Shown here: one piece after another, positions 10,195-21,138 of the stretch | Numbering within the stretch: position 1 is the first letter of the stretch | Layout: each line of letters starts with the position of its first letter | Source: Zygnema cylindricum | Lineage: Eukaryota; Streptophyta; Zygnematophyceae; Zygnematales; Zygnemataceae | Direction: 5' to 3' | Assembly: GCA_037447655.1 (NCBI GenBank) | Contig: JBBHKE010002870.1 | Coordinates: 316,077-380,076 of the forward strand | Length of the DNA stretch: 64,000 bases | The notes under the pieces: model-generated | What the model saw: only the letters and a program-made list of their open reading frames with translations | What the model was told of the DNA's origin: nothing | Databases searched by the model: none | Position numbers and translations under genes: made by a program

Positions 10195-11160
10195 GGTCAC
10201 CGGCCCGCCTTCAGGAATTGCTGTCTTTGATGGACGTGAATATCTGTATTGGGCAGATTTGGTTAAGTCTTACTTAAAGCTAGTGAAACTTATTGATGTG
10301 TTAAATTGATCCCTGACATAATCTGATGCCAGCTTTGATCACAAAAATGACCAAGCTTTGCATTTAGTGAAGCTTATGATATCAAAAAAATTGCATATGA
10401 CATATATTAATGTTAGAAAGGCATCAGAATTGTGGGATGCATTGAAATCTTCTTATGTTAAAGCTAGTGACCAGCATCAGATTATAACTGCTGGCCAGAT
10501 ATATGAGTATAAGTAGATCTATCATTATAAGTACATAGGCGATAGTATGGTGGAATACACTAATCGGTTTTGAATGTTATTGTCAGAAAATGCATGTTCT
10601 AGGGGGACTTTCTCCCCTTATCATTAGGCCATGATTATCTTAAAGGGGCTTCCTAGTGAATATAAAAGAGCCTTAGATGAAATGAAAAAAAATTCTAATC
10701 CTCTTTGGAATTTGCAAACAACTATAGAGTTTATCTTGGCAGAAGAGGCTAATCAGACAGTCTTAGGATTTGGAAAACCAGCTGTAGCATTCACGACTCG
10801 ATTTCAGAGGGAAACTAGATATCAAGGGAACCAGTTTAGTCCTTAGTTTGAGAAATGTGTTTATTGTTATACTGATGGTCATTCCTTCAGAGCCTGTCCT
10901 TTGTATATAAAACCTCTTGAAACACGTATCTTTTGGAAAAGATGGAGACACAGCGGACCTCCCATTTCCCAAAAACTTCTGAATAAAACTGTTGCGTTTT
11001 CAGCGGTGGATACGGAATTGGAGAAGAAAAAGACCGAGGAAGAGACACCTGATGTGACCAGTTTTCCAAAAACTGATGACAAAGAAATCTTTTCTCTCGC
11101 CAAACTTGATATGATGGAAGGAGAAAAGGACCTCGGATAGATAATGGATTTCGGCAGCTC
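10139..11160 (+). pseudogene. Element D gag (decayed)
   Basis: Gag of a family II copia, broken by stops at about 10193, 10307, 10516, 10571 and 10844. Recognisable pieces are FDGREYLYWADLVKSYLKLV, a UBN2-like stretch MIILKGLPSEYKRALDEMKK (10631-10690) and a zinc-knuckle remnant around 10855-10900 (CVYCYTDGHSFRACP). It is followed by a degraded protease motif. Confidence 0.8.
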
Positions 11161-12771
11161 TTCACACATGTGGTATAACAAGTCTTAGTTTAAGGAGATG
11201 TCTTCTATTCCTTTATGTCAGATATTTTATGTTTGTGGCTATGCCGTAGAATCAAATGCCATAGGAAATATAGATATGGATTGTGTGATAGATGGAAAGG
11301 TTGTTAAAAGAACTTTATATGATGTCTTGTATGTTCCAAAGTTTAAGAAAAAATTGTTTTCTACGTTTGTAGCTGAAAGCAAAGGCTTTGAGGTTCTCCA
11401 AAAAAATGGCAAAAAAATAGTGAGCAAGGATGGAAGAATAGCTCTAGTAGGAATTAGAGAACCAAACGTTTTGTACCGCATGGACCTGGCTAATAAAATT
11501 GATTTTGCTTACTCTAATGTCTTATGTGATAATGTTTTGTGGCATAAAAGGCTTGGTCATGTGCATCATAAGAGACTTACTAAGATGATAAAGCATGATA
11601 TGATAGAGGGAGTCAAGCTTGGTCAAAAAGAGTCTCAAGTTTGTGATGGTTGTGCTCTCGGAAAGCTTCACAAGCTTCCCCTACCACAAGTTTCTGATCA
11701 TCGAGCCACATATCTCCATGGTATTATTCACTCTGATGTCTTCGGCCCTTCCAAAGTTCTCTCTCTTGGTGGCAGCCGCTATTTTTTCACCTTTACAGAC
11801 GAGTATTCTTGGTACAATCGCCTATACTTCATGAAGAGAAGAGCGAAGTCTTCACTCATTTTAAAAACTACAAAATCTGGGCGGAGAAACTTCACGGCAA
11901 ATATATTCTTGCTTTGCAGACGGATAATGGTGGAGAGTATGCATCCCATGACTTTGCTGAATTTTTGAAAGAAAAGGGCATCTCTCGTGAATTTACTGCT
12001 CCGTACACACTGGAACAAAATGGTGTGGCCGAGAGACTTAACCGTATTTTAACTGAATGCACTCGATCTATCATGGCCGATAAAGGTGTGGATCCAAAGT
12101 TTTGGGGGGAAGCTTTTCATTGTGCTTCCAACATCAAAAATAGAGTGGAAACCCAAGCTGTTAAGGGTAAGATACCTTATGAAGTGTGGACAGGCAGAAA
12201 GCCAAATGTCGGTCATTTTAGAGCCTTTGGTAGCAAATGTTTTATCTTGGATAATCTTCCAAATTGGAAGTTTAGTCCAAAATCTGTACCTGGTGTCTTT
12301 TTGGGCTATGATGATGAATCTGCAGGTTATAGAGTGTATAATCCTCAAAGAGGATGCCTTCGGACAGCCATAAATATTCAAATTAAAGAAGAGAGTCAAT
12401 CTGTGGATGTTTTTAGTATGGATGCAGCTGAAAGGAATGAGAAAATACGAGAGAATATCATTCTTGAGCAGGTACCTTTTACTTCATATTCTTTTACTTC
12501 CTCTACCTCTCTCCCAAATGCCTCTGGGCCGACAAATCCTCTTTTCGGAGCTGCTCCTTCTCCTAATCCTCTTACTAATCCACGGCCTCTGCGACAGACA
12601 AGGGGACGAACAGTTCTCGCGTCAGATTTTCTGGGGGGAAGAAGGCAAAGTAGCCGCCTTCGTGGCGACCGAGTGGGGAGTGCTTTTTCTGCAAGCACAA
12701 AGGAGCCGCTTACTATTCAGAAAGCCTTTTCCGTTTCTGAAAAAGGATCATTGGATCTCAGTTGCAAATGA
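11139..12771 (+). pseudogene. Element D protease and integrase (frameshifted)
   Basis: The protease site reads IMDFGSSSHMW at about 11143-11170, where the catalytic D-S/T-G is now DFG. The integrase zinc module (WHKRLGHVHHKRL, CDGCALGKLHKLP) and core (HSDVFGPS, TDNGGEYASHDF, LEQNGVAERLNR) lie in two overlapping frames, 11198-11968 and 11809-12771, with a frameshift near 11830-11860. The C-terminal integrase part reads YEVWTGRKPNVGHFRAFGSK. The three core acidic residues survive but the frame does not. Confidence 0.88.
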
Positions 12772-14338
12772 CGAGATAAAGTCAATTATGGAAGGTCAAA
12801 CGTGGGAACTTGTGGAGATCCCACCGAAAAGGAAAGCTATCGGTTGTAACTGGGTCTTCAAATTAAAATTGAATTCTGACAATAAAATTGAGAGATATAT
12901 AGCTAGAATGGTCGCTAAGGGATTAAGTCAGAAGGAGGGAATTGATTATGAAGAGACTTTCTCTCCAGTGGTTCGCTTTCCTGCCATTAGAGTTTTATTG
13001 TCTCTTCCTGCAATAGACGATATGGAATTGCATCAGATGGATGTTAAGACGACTTTCTTGCATGATGATTTGGAGGAAGTAATTTATATGAAGCAGCCAA
13101 AGATATATGCAAAAAAAGGGAAAAAAAATCTAGTTTGTAAACTGCTGAAGTCCTTGTATTATTTGAAACAAACTCCGAGACAACGGAACCTGAAATTAGA
13201 TGAGTATTTAACCAAAACCAATCTTGGATTTATCACAATCAATGAGTTTTTAACCAATCTTGGCTTTATCACAATCAATGAGTTTTTAACCAATCTTGGT
13301 TTTATCACAATCAATGAGTTTTTAACCAATCTTGGCTTTACATGAATCAATTCAGATCACTCAGTCTATGTAATGCAATGTCAGGATGAAGTTATTTAAA
13401 TGGCAGTGTATGTAGATGTTTTGTTGTTGATTAGCAAATCTATCAATGAGATTAATAAAATAAAAGCAGCTCTGAATTCCCAGTTTGAGATGAAGTACTT
13501 GAGTGTGGCTAAGTATATTCTAGCAATTCAGGAAAAAAGAGATAGGAAACATAAAATTATTTATTTAACTCAGAAAGAAGCAATCGAAAACATGTTAGAA
13601 AAGTTTGGCATGCTAGAAGCAAAGGGGAGTGCCACCCCTATGGAATTCAAGCAAAACTTGAAGGGTACAGAAACGGATGGTGGTGTTTTGGTTGATGATT
13701 CCTTCGATTCAAAGGAGGCAGATTCTATGTCCTCTAATCTTTACAGGCAGATTGTGGGAAGCCTTTTTTATTTCATGAACTGTACTCGTCCGGACATCGC
13801 AGCGGCGGTTGGAGCTTTGAGTCAAAGCCTGCAAAATCAGAGGAAGTCGGACTATGATGCAGCAAAGAGAGTTCTTCGTTATCTTGCAGGAACTCGAAAT
13901 CTTAAACTCTCTCTCGGTGGAGAGGATGTCAAAATTCATACATGGAGCAATGCAAGCGACGGAGATATGCCCAGCCAACGCTCCACCACCGGATACATTC
14001 TGAAGATCGGCAGTGGAACTTGCTGCTGGAGCATCAAACTTCAGAAGGTAACAGCTCACTCTACCATGGAGGTTGAGTACATGGCTACCATCTCGGTAGT
14101 TAATGAGTTACTTTGGGTAAATTATGTCCTCCAAGAGCTTTCCTTTATGCAATCTAAACCTCAAATAGTTTGGTGTGATAATCAGGCAGCCATAGCAATT
14201 GCATCTAATCCAAGCCATCACTTTAAGAGTAAGCACATTGATATCAAGTTGCATTTTTTGAGAGAAAAGGTGATGAGAAAAGTCTTGAAGTTGAGTTATT
14301 TACCGGATGAAAAAATGGTTGCAGACATTGTTAGATTT
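12760..14338 (+). pseudogene. Element D reverse transcriptase and RNase H (broken)
   Basis: The RT starts near SVANDEIKSIMEGQTWELV and runs through GLSQKEGIDYEETFSPVVRF, QMDVKTTFLHDDLEE and KLDEYLTKTNLGF into a fourfold 36-bp repeat, then breaks at about 13345. It resumes at 13400 with YVDVLLLISKS, in which the second catalytic Asp of YVDD is Val. RNase H follows (WSNASDGDMPSQRSTTGY, STMEVEYM, KHIDIKLHFL) and stops after LPDEKMVADI at the 218-bp LTR-like piece. The 3' end and 3' LTR are missing. Confidence 0.88.
13202..13351 (+). repeat. Tandem repeat of 36 bp inside the RT of element D
   Basis: Copies begin at 13202 (42 bp), 13244, 13280 and 13316. Each unit encodes EFLTNLGFITIN, which is one copy of the segment linking KLDE to SDHS in other elements. 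The expansion is in frame, but the frame is lost just after the last copy. Confidence 0.92.
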
Positions 14339-14556
14339 CTTAGAAATCCGGGATTCGGCATGTCCCACACTTGGGAAAATTGAGCCGGCCAGGGTTCGAA
14401 CCTGGGACCTTTCACTTCAGCTGCGAACGCACTACCACTGTGCCACCAGCTCGATGTAGAGACTGGCGGGTCCGTACCCTTTTCTTACGGGCGGCTCGAG
14501 TATGGATATTCCATATTCTACCCCGTATTGGACCGGCTTCACGTGCCAATCCAACA
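14339..14556. mobile_element. Short LTR-like piece with tRNA cloverleaf (TRIM-like)
   Basis: 218 bp bounded by TGTTAGATT and AATCCAACA, near-perfect inverted termini of an LTR. Its start (TGTTAGATTTCTTAGAAATC, then TGTCCCACACTTGGGAAAA) resembles small plant LTRs of the TRIM type. It joins the broken end of D RNase H to the RT of another copia. Flanking 5-mers (GACAT and TCCTA) do not match, so it is not a clean solo insertion. It may be the 3' LTR of a lost element or a recombination product. Confidence 0.55.
14382..14452 (-). tRNA. tRNA-like sequence, possible anticodon CTG
   Basis: 71 nt fold as a complete cloverleaf on the minus strand. The acceptor is GAGCTGG/CCGGCTC (one G-T pair), the D stem GCAC/GTGC, the anticodon stem TTCGC/GTGAA and the T stem CCAGG/CCTGG with loop TTCGAAC. 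Position 33 is G instead of the near-universal T, and the loop AGCTGAA would give anticodon CTG (Gln). The fold is too good for chance, but G33 and its place inside an LTR-like element argue for a tRNA-derived module and not a host tRNA gene. Confidence 0.65.
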
Positions 14557-15491
14557 TCCTAATGATTAGTGACACGTTGTTTGTTATTAATAAGTTAAAA
14601 GAGTACCTAAGTCTAGATTTTAAAGTTACAGATCTTGGAGAAGTAAGGTACATCTTGGGGATAGAAGTCATAAAGTCCAGCGAGAATGTAATTAAATTAA
14701 GTCAAGCTCAGTACTGTAGAGAGGTCTTGACTAGATTTGGTATGATTGGCGCGAAATCTGTCTCGACGCCATTAGATCCAAAAGTACAGTACAGAAAGTA
14801 CGAAGAGGAAGAAAATGTTTCAGTACCATATCGTGAAGCAGTTGGTAGTTTAATGTATTTGAGTGTAGGCACGCTTTCGAATATTGCGGCGGCGGTGTCA
14901 ATTGTCAGTCGTTATTGCAACGCTCCAAAAAAGAATCATTGGGAGGCACTGAAACAGGCATTTCGCTATTTGGTTGGTACGATCGACTTTGGCTTGGTGT
15001 ATGCGTCCAAAACGGAATCTTTGTAGTGTATCGGTTATTGTGACGCAGATTGTGGGGGAGATTTCGACAGTGGAAAATCCACGTCAGGGTACGCATTAAT
15101 TTTGGGCGGCGCGGCAATATCTTGGAGTTCGCGACTCCAACCTACGATTGCACTAAGTTCCACAGAATCAGAATATATGTCTACGTGTCATACTGCGAAG
15201 GCGTCTGTGTGGATCAAGGAGATGCTTGGTGAGTTGGGCGTTGTAATTGGTTGCTTGCACAACTTTACTGACAGCATGAGTTTAATGGCGCTTGTGAAAA
15301 ATCCGGTCTTTCACAAGCGAACAAAACATATTCGTATCCAGTGGCATTTTGTACGCGATTTGGTTGTTGTGAAGGGGATTGAGTTTACGTACGTGTTGAC
15401 TTTGGAGGAGTTCACAAACATGTTAACTAAGGCGGCGGTTTATGACGTACTTTTACGTGGACGACCTAAATTAGGTTTATTTTCAGTTTGA
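14557..15491 (+). pseudogene. Third copia element: RT end and RNase H
   Basis: Codes for the end of a plant-style copia Pol: LSLDFKVTDLGEVRYILGIE, YCREVLTRFGM, PYREAVGSLMYL, then RNase H with GYCDADCGGDFDSGKSTSGY, LSSTESEYMS and RTKHIRIQWHFVRD. A stop at about 15025 splits it into two frames (14502-15026 and 15102-15491). The sequence upstream of the RT palm is absent. It differs clearly from families I and II. Confidence 0.88.
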
Positions 15492-15505
15492 GAGGGGTTT
15501 TCACA

Positions 15506-15952
15506 AAGAGAGGGGGATTGTTAGGTTCTTTGTGAAACGACGTCTCAGTTATGTTCAGCGTCGTAATATAATTTTATGTTGTTACGTGTGGCGTGGTGTG
15601 ATTAGTTTAGATTTATATAGTTTGGTTTGGTTTTGCGTGCATAGTACGTTAGAAATGTACGGCAGTCATGTATTTTCGAATAGTACTGCGTACGGTAAGT
15701 TGTTTCGTTGGTACCTTGTTTTGATTGGTTCGCGCGGCGTACTTTTGTACGACGTCGCTTGAGTAGTACTTTGCTGTTTCGTGAGAGAGAGTATTTAGGA
15801 CTTAGTTGTTTGGGAGAAAACTATCTTTTGTAAGAGGGGAAATATTCCGATGAAATATATTTGTCTTTTACTGGAGTGATCTCTTCTTGCTATCTTTTGC
15901 TTCCGCACTACATCTTGTCTTCCTTCTATCTTTGTGTGTATCGATCCTTACA
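15506..15952 (+). repeat. Polypurine tract and 3' LTR of the third copia
   Basis: AGAGAGGGGGAT leads directly into TGTTAGGTTCTTTG at 15519. A matching end CCTTACA falls at 15952, giving a 434-bp LTR with imperfect TGTTAGG/CCTTACA termini. The polypurine tract and LTR start resemble many plant copia elements. The right flank 5-mer is TTCCA; the left partner is gone. Confidence 0.75.
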
Positions 15953-16951
15953 TTCCACACCAAAATAGCTTGGCGGCCACCCAAGTGGTGAACACAACAA
16001 GAACCAAACAAACACAAAAACTTAAGACAAAGACAAACCAAAAAACAAAAAGACGGAAAAAAAAAACAACAACAACTACAACCAGAGAAACACACACGCA
16101 GATGTTGGGTTACAGATTTCCATTTTTTTTCAGGTTATTTTGGTTCTTTTCGCCTTTCCGTATGGCTCCTCAAAAACGGCGGGCATCACAATCATCTTCC
16201 CCGTCATCTCCCACCTGTTTCCGACTGTTTCCGACTGTATCAAAACTTCTCGGGGGAGTCTCACCCTTCTGTTCCTCAAATGACCACTGTCGCCTCCCCA
16301 CCTCCGCCCTCTTCCCAACCTTCTGAATCAAACACTCCCCCCAACCATATTTCTTCTCCCCTACCTGTGATGCCCAATCCCCTTTGTATACCTACACCAC
16401 GTTATTATCCCCCTCATCGTCGGGAGCCATCCAACACTTTGTCTTTGGCCCCTATCCCAAACTCTCCCCTTCCACAACCACAATTCGTTACATGTTCAAC
16501 CCCTCCTCCTCTAGCCCCTCCCACATTGGTTCCCCCTCCCGTGCCAACCCCTGCGCCGAATAACCCTCCCACCACCTCACCTGTTGCATCTCTCTCTCAA
16601 GCTCCTCCCTTTACCTCTCAACCTCCAAGCAACCAAGCTCCTCGTCCTCCTCCCCTTGTCAACCCTTCTTCAAATGCTCCGGCTTCTTGGGTTCCTTGTC
16701 CAGGCTATTGGAAGCTCTACGCTACAGGTGTCAATTTTGCAAGACATGTGAGAGCGTGTCCAAAGCTTGCTTCGACTCCATCACCGTCGCCTTCTCCATG
16801 CGGTCCTCCACTTACCAATCTCCCCAATCCACGACACCCCTCTCATAGTGATTTTATCCGCAACCTTAATGTGTTAGGTTGTTACCATCTCAATTACCCT
16901 CGACCTCGACTTTACTCACACATGCCTCAACATCTTCGTGAGGATGTCTAG
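15953..16951 (+). pseudogene. LINE-like element: proline-rich ORF with zinc finger
   Basis: The main frame 16280-16951 (223 aa) is rich in Pro and Ser and ends in a cysteine/histidine cluster (VPCPGYWKLYATGVNFARHVRACPKL split over CP, H and C residues), like the nucleic-acid-binding finger that precedes some non-LTR reverse transcriptases. The stretch before it (about 15970-16280) is low-complexity K/T/S-rich and may be a decayed N-terminus. The link to the RT below is inferred from order and strand. Confidence 0.5.
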
Positions 16952-17099
16952 GCAACTCTTTAGTTCCCACTCGGAATTTAAGCTAATGATATCAATAATC
17001 AAGCGGCCTGGTACCTTTTACTCTTGTTTACGCTTTAGGTTCTACTTTTACCTTCTGGTTGGGGCGCTAGCAGAGCCTGTGAAACGCGTTCTAGATGTC

Positions 17100-18197
17100 A
17101 ATGTTTCTTACGCAGGGATTGGAAATCTCTTCAATAAGAGCATACGGATAGAGTTATCTCCCTTTTAGTGACTCCTCGCTGTCATGCTCCAATTCTTGCC
17201 TCCACAACCCGCATGCGTCGCGGCGTACATCTTCGGCGTTGTGGTGAACTCTCTCGGGCGGCTCAGGCGCTTCTGCCTTTTGCACCATCGCCAACTACAA
17301 AGTCAATTGTTGAGGCCGTTCGCACCCTTCACTCCACCGCACCTAATGAACCTTTGTCTTTTATTTAATCATATGCCTCTTTAGAACATTTTGAGCTTGA
17401 CTAAGATACCTTCGCCAAAGCTCTTGTCCGATCCCCTCATCTTTTGGCTGGGGACCTTCTAGGATGGTGTATGAGATTTTTCGTGATATTTTCCCTCCAG
17501 AAAATCCATCCTAAGGTTTTGATTTAGTGTTTAATGTGGCCTCCCAATTGGCTCAAGTAAATGTGCCACGCACTATAGTACCCTTTTTGGCAGCAACACG
17601 TCTTGCAGCTGTCTCAAAGCTTGCTGGTGGTGTTCGACCTATTGCTGTGTGGGGGGTCTTATATCGTCTTGTGGCTTGATCAATGTGTCTACAACTTCAT
17701 GGGGCATTCCACGATTATTTTTTCCCTCATCAATTTGGTGTTGCTATACGGGGCGGTTGTGAGGCAGTCATCCATGGTTTATGTGCGACAATGGACATGC
17801 ATCCAAATAGGGCCGTTCTCCAAGTTGACAGCGCTAATGCTTTTAACACTTTTGATCGTAATGCCATTTTTCACGAATTAAGACACGCCCCCCCTCACAT
17901 CAACCAACATTACCCTTTTGTTCACACCTTTTACTCCTCGCCCAGCTCTTTTTTTTACTCTTATGGTGGCCCATTGGTAGATGTTGCCACTTTAGACTCA
18001 GTTACGGTACTCGTCTAAGCGACCCTTTGGAAAACCTTTTATTTGCTCTCGCCTACTTACAATTCTTGCAAGCATCTGCTACCGCTTTCCCCAATTGTTT
18101 GTTCCCTTTGGTGGCGGATGACACACATATTATCAGTCCGCTAGACCAGGTGGTTCCTGCCTTCCGCTATTTTTTTGAGCAACTTTCAAGGATAGGT
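17100..18197 (+). pseudogene. LINE-like reverse transcriptase (truncated)
   Basis: Pieces of a non-LTR RT occur in several frames. They are KLAGGVRPIAVWGVLYRLV (about 17620), YFFPHQFGVAIRGGCEAVIHG (17710-17790), the palm motif LQVDSANAFNTFDR (about 17820), DPLENLLFALAYL where GDPLG is usual (about 18020) and VADDTHIISPL with the catalytic DD (about 18110). This RPIAV/DxANAF/ADDTHI arrangement belongs to a LINE-like family present in several algal and plant genomes. The 3' end is cut by an LTR at 18198. It cannot encode an active enzyme. Confidence 0.75.
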
Positions 18198-18330
18198 TGT
18201 TGAAATAAGTAGTTTTTAGTATATTTTCTAGGTCTAAATTTATTAGAAAACATGAAAAGAAAATGTAGGCAGCCTGCCTCTATCTCTTCTCTCTCTCTCG
18301 CCCCCATACTTGTTGTAGTCACTGCCAAAT
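18198..18330 (+). repeat. Family I LTR fragment (U3 start only)
   Basis: Begins TGTTGAAATAAG and carries the U3 features TTTTCTAGGTCT, AGGCAGCCTGCCT and TTGTTGTAGTCACTG, then switches to gag sequence of element H. About 130 bp of an LTR of about 1 kb remain. Confidence 0.75.
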
Positions 18331-18914
18331 AAGGCTCCTAAGTCATAACAATAATCATTCCTACTTCTTCCCTTATAAGTATAAGATGAAATCATATTTT
18401 TTGCTAGCTACTGATGCTGCAATGACCCACGCTTTTACTTTTTTACTAGTGACTCCCAAATATAAGAAGAAGTTTGATTTTCATAAAGGGAATGGCAATG
18501 CCTTTGACAACACTTTTAAGAATTATTTGTTTAGTAACCGTGGCCTTATAGTGCCATTTTTTATAGTCTGACCATTCGGTATGACTCCCTCCCACTCTTG
18601 CTGGTAGTATTACTGCCGGTGTCGTCCTTGAGAATGGGGTTTCTCGAGATTTGAATCCTCTTTTTTCTCCCTCAATGACAATTTCCTCCACTTCCTCACC
18701 ATCCTCACTGATAGTGGCAGATGCTATGGCAGATGTAGTTGTGGAGGTGCTAGAAAAACTTGTTCCTCCAAACCCTGGTGGTGGGGGGCATCGAATTTTT
18801 CCAGACACTATGCCCCTTAGATGCTACTCAAATAGTTCTCCCTCTATCTTCATTTCCCAATACAAAAAGTTTGATCCATCAAATATGGGCACCTTAGAGG
18901 GTGGGCCCATAACC
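18331..18914 (-). pseudogene. Element H gag fragment
   Basis: Read on the minus strand it begins at the primer site with MGPPSKVPIFDGSNFLYWEM, has a stop at about 18837, and continues in another frame with GFGGTSF, an acidic stretch and WSDYKKWHYKATVTKQIIL. This is the start of a family I gag; everything after it (zinc knuckle and pol) is missing. Confidence 0.85.
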
Positions 18915-19797
18915 TGAAACTTGTGGCCTCCATTAGCCCACAGAATGTACAACGTATGTAAGACCTCTAGGATAATGCTTGCGCCTTTTTTTTCCCACTG
19001 AATAAGGGCCATCCTCGCACACAAATATTTTGACCACCCTCAACCTTTTGTGGGCCTGACTCCCTCGAGCCAACTCAAAAAGAATCATTGAATTTCCTCC
19101 CTTGAGCAGTAAGTTATCAATGGTCAAAGATGACTTTTATAAATACAAGCTCAGAGAGAGGTGGCTAAATTTCATTAAGTCTTAGTTTGCCTACTCACAA
19201 TTACGTACTACTAAAGCCTAAACCAATAGGAATACTATACAGTACAAGAAGGTCTAGTGGCTGATGTACTTCTTGTACGGCCATTATACGACATTGCCTT
19301 CCAAGTGACACCAAATTATGAGCCACGGTTCCTCCTCCCATCTTCTCCGGTATCCAATTTTGTGATTGCGTGACGCTATCTCCGAAAGCTGCTAAAAGTT
19401 CATTCTAGGTTGGCGGCTGCATTGACGACTGCCGATCAAATTATTTTACATGGTTCGGTTTCGCGTCCGTAAATGATGTCGCAGGTCGTCATTTTACATG
19501 CGCCTCTTTGTTAGTTTGTTTCGTTAAATGAATTTGTTTTTGCGTAACTGTTTATTACAATACCAAACCCAGTATGTGCATTGATTTTACAACGATTAAA
19601 AGGCGGACTACTTTGAACTATAGAGGATCCAGGATCAAATCCTGGCCTGTATAACTTTTTGGAAAAGTATCCTCTGTTCCAACCTGCCACCTTTTGACCA
19701 AAGGAGGCAGCCATGGTTTCTTATTTCCTTGACCTTCTCTCTCTATAGAGTGTAACAAAGAATAGATAAGTGAACTTTGAATTTTCCCCTTTAAACA
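18915..19797 (-). repeat. 5' LTR of element H
   Basis: Minus-strand LTR of 883 bp, starting TGTTTAAAGG at 19797 and ending AAGTTTCA at 18915, directly before GGTTATGGGCCCACC (18900-18914). It holds an antisense tRNA T-arm-like motif (about 19625-19650, CCAGGATCAAATCCTGG) and a TATA-like ATTTATAAA near 19135. The U3 end was placed from the TGT...CA rule and is less certain than the other end. Confidence 0.78.
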
Positions 19798-21138
19798 AGG
19801 AGGTTTGTCGTGAGTGTTTGTCTTAGCCAAGACGGTCTTTTCTGAAGAAGATAAGTCTATGTAAGAGGAAAAAAAAACAGTTAAACCGCTAAACGACAAG
19901 CCGCGTAAACGTTTTCAAAGGTACATCTATTAAAGGTGTGACCAAGGAAAGTGAAATTACAACTTGAATCGCTATTAGCGTTAATAACTCGAATTCGGTG
20001 CCCCCAATTTTTGACACAAATTCTTAAATAAATATAATAATTCTAAAATGTTTTTAACGTTATTTTAGGTTCTTTCATATTAGGGTGAATAACCATAATA
20101 TAATGGCGTTTTAAATAGTGTGACATACGGACCATTCGTTTCCGTACCATTTTGTACTTTTATAAGTAAAAATGTACAAAAAAAAGTTTATTACAGTCGC
20201 GCGCGCATGTGAATGTGCACTCAAAAAACATGTGACAAAATAATGTGACGTTACACGATTCACAATATAGCGTTAAACTTTGACTGCGTGAAAGTCGCAA
20301 GCACGTGTGGATGTCAAAACTTGCGACGACGTACGATTTCGAGCATTTTGCAAATGTACCTATTTTAGTGTAAAGATCTTAATCGCCGACAATTGTTATA
20401 GAGAAAATCCCAAATTAGAGTTATTGATAAATTAGAGTTAAGTTATTTTATATAAAATTTGGAAATCCCAAATTAACTTTAATAATGCTAATTGTTTTTC
20501 AACCCTAATATTTCATAACGCTAATAGCGATACACGATGTATAGTACCCCTTTAATCGCTATTAGTGTTAATGATTTTTGTGCCACTTAAAACATCTTTT
20601 CTTCGTACACACTTGTCCGATTTTCAGTTTGAGACCGCCAACCGGAAGCTGGGAGCATTACCTTTCAATCACAACTGTCAAATCTATAATCTGACATGTG
20701 TGTATAGAGAAAAGATATTTTAACTGGCGTATAAATTATTAACACTAATAGCAACGCATGGTGTACTGTAATGTAATGACAATTAGAATAATAGTCGCGG
20801 GCGACCCGGTGCTTTGCCCTTTGGTTACCAAAGGCCCTTTTGGTTGCACAGTAACATAAAAAATGCGACAGATTTGCGATAGTTTTTTTCGGTTCGTTGA
20901 TAGATATTTTGTCGACCGTCAAACTTCTTGCGGCTACGATTTTTGTACGGCTATTTCGTCGACCGTCAAACTTCTTGCGGCTACGATTTTTGTACGGCTA
21001 TTTTGTCGACCGTCAAACTTCGTGCGGCTACGATTTTTGCACGGTTGAGATTTTTCAATCCAAGGAAAAATCTGGTACGACGATATAGATATTGATTCAT
21101 TTTGATCGTCAATGGGAAAATAATTTCGGCAATTCATT
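19798..21138. other. Unassigned AT-rich stretch with palindromes
   Basis: No coding region is recognised. It contains repeated, partly palindromic ATCGCTATTAGYGTTAAT motifs (near 19968, 20515, 20555 and 20740, in both orientations) and a 47-bp tandem repeat. It may include a small inverted-repeat transposon, but I could not find clean ends. Confidence 0.5.
20911..21045. repeat. 47-bp tandem repeat, about 2.9 copies
   Basis: Units beginning GTCGACCGTCAAACTTC start at 20911, 20958 and 21005. The first two are almost identical; the third differs at a few sites. Confidence 0.92.
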
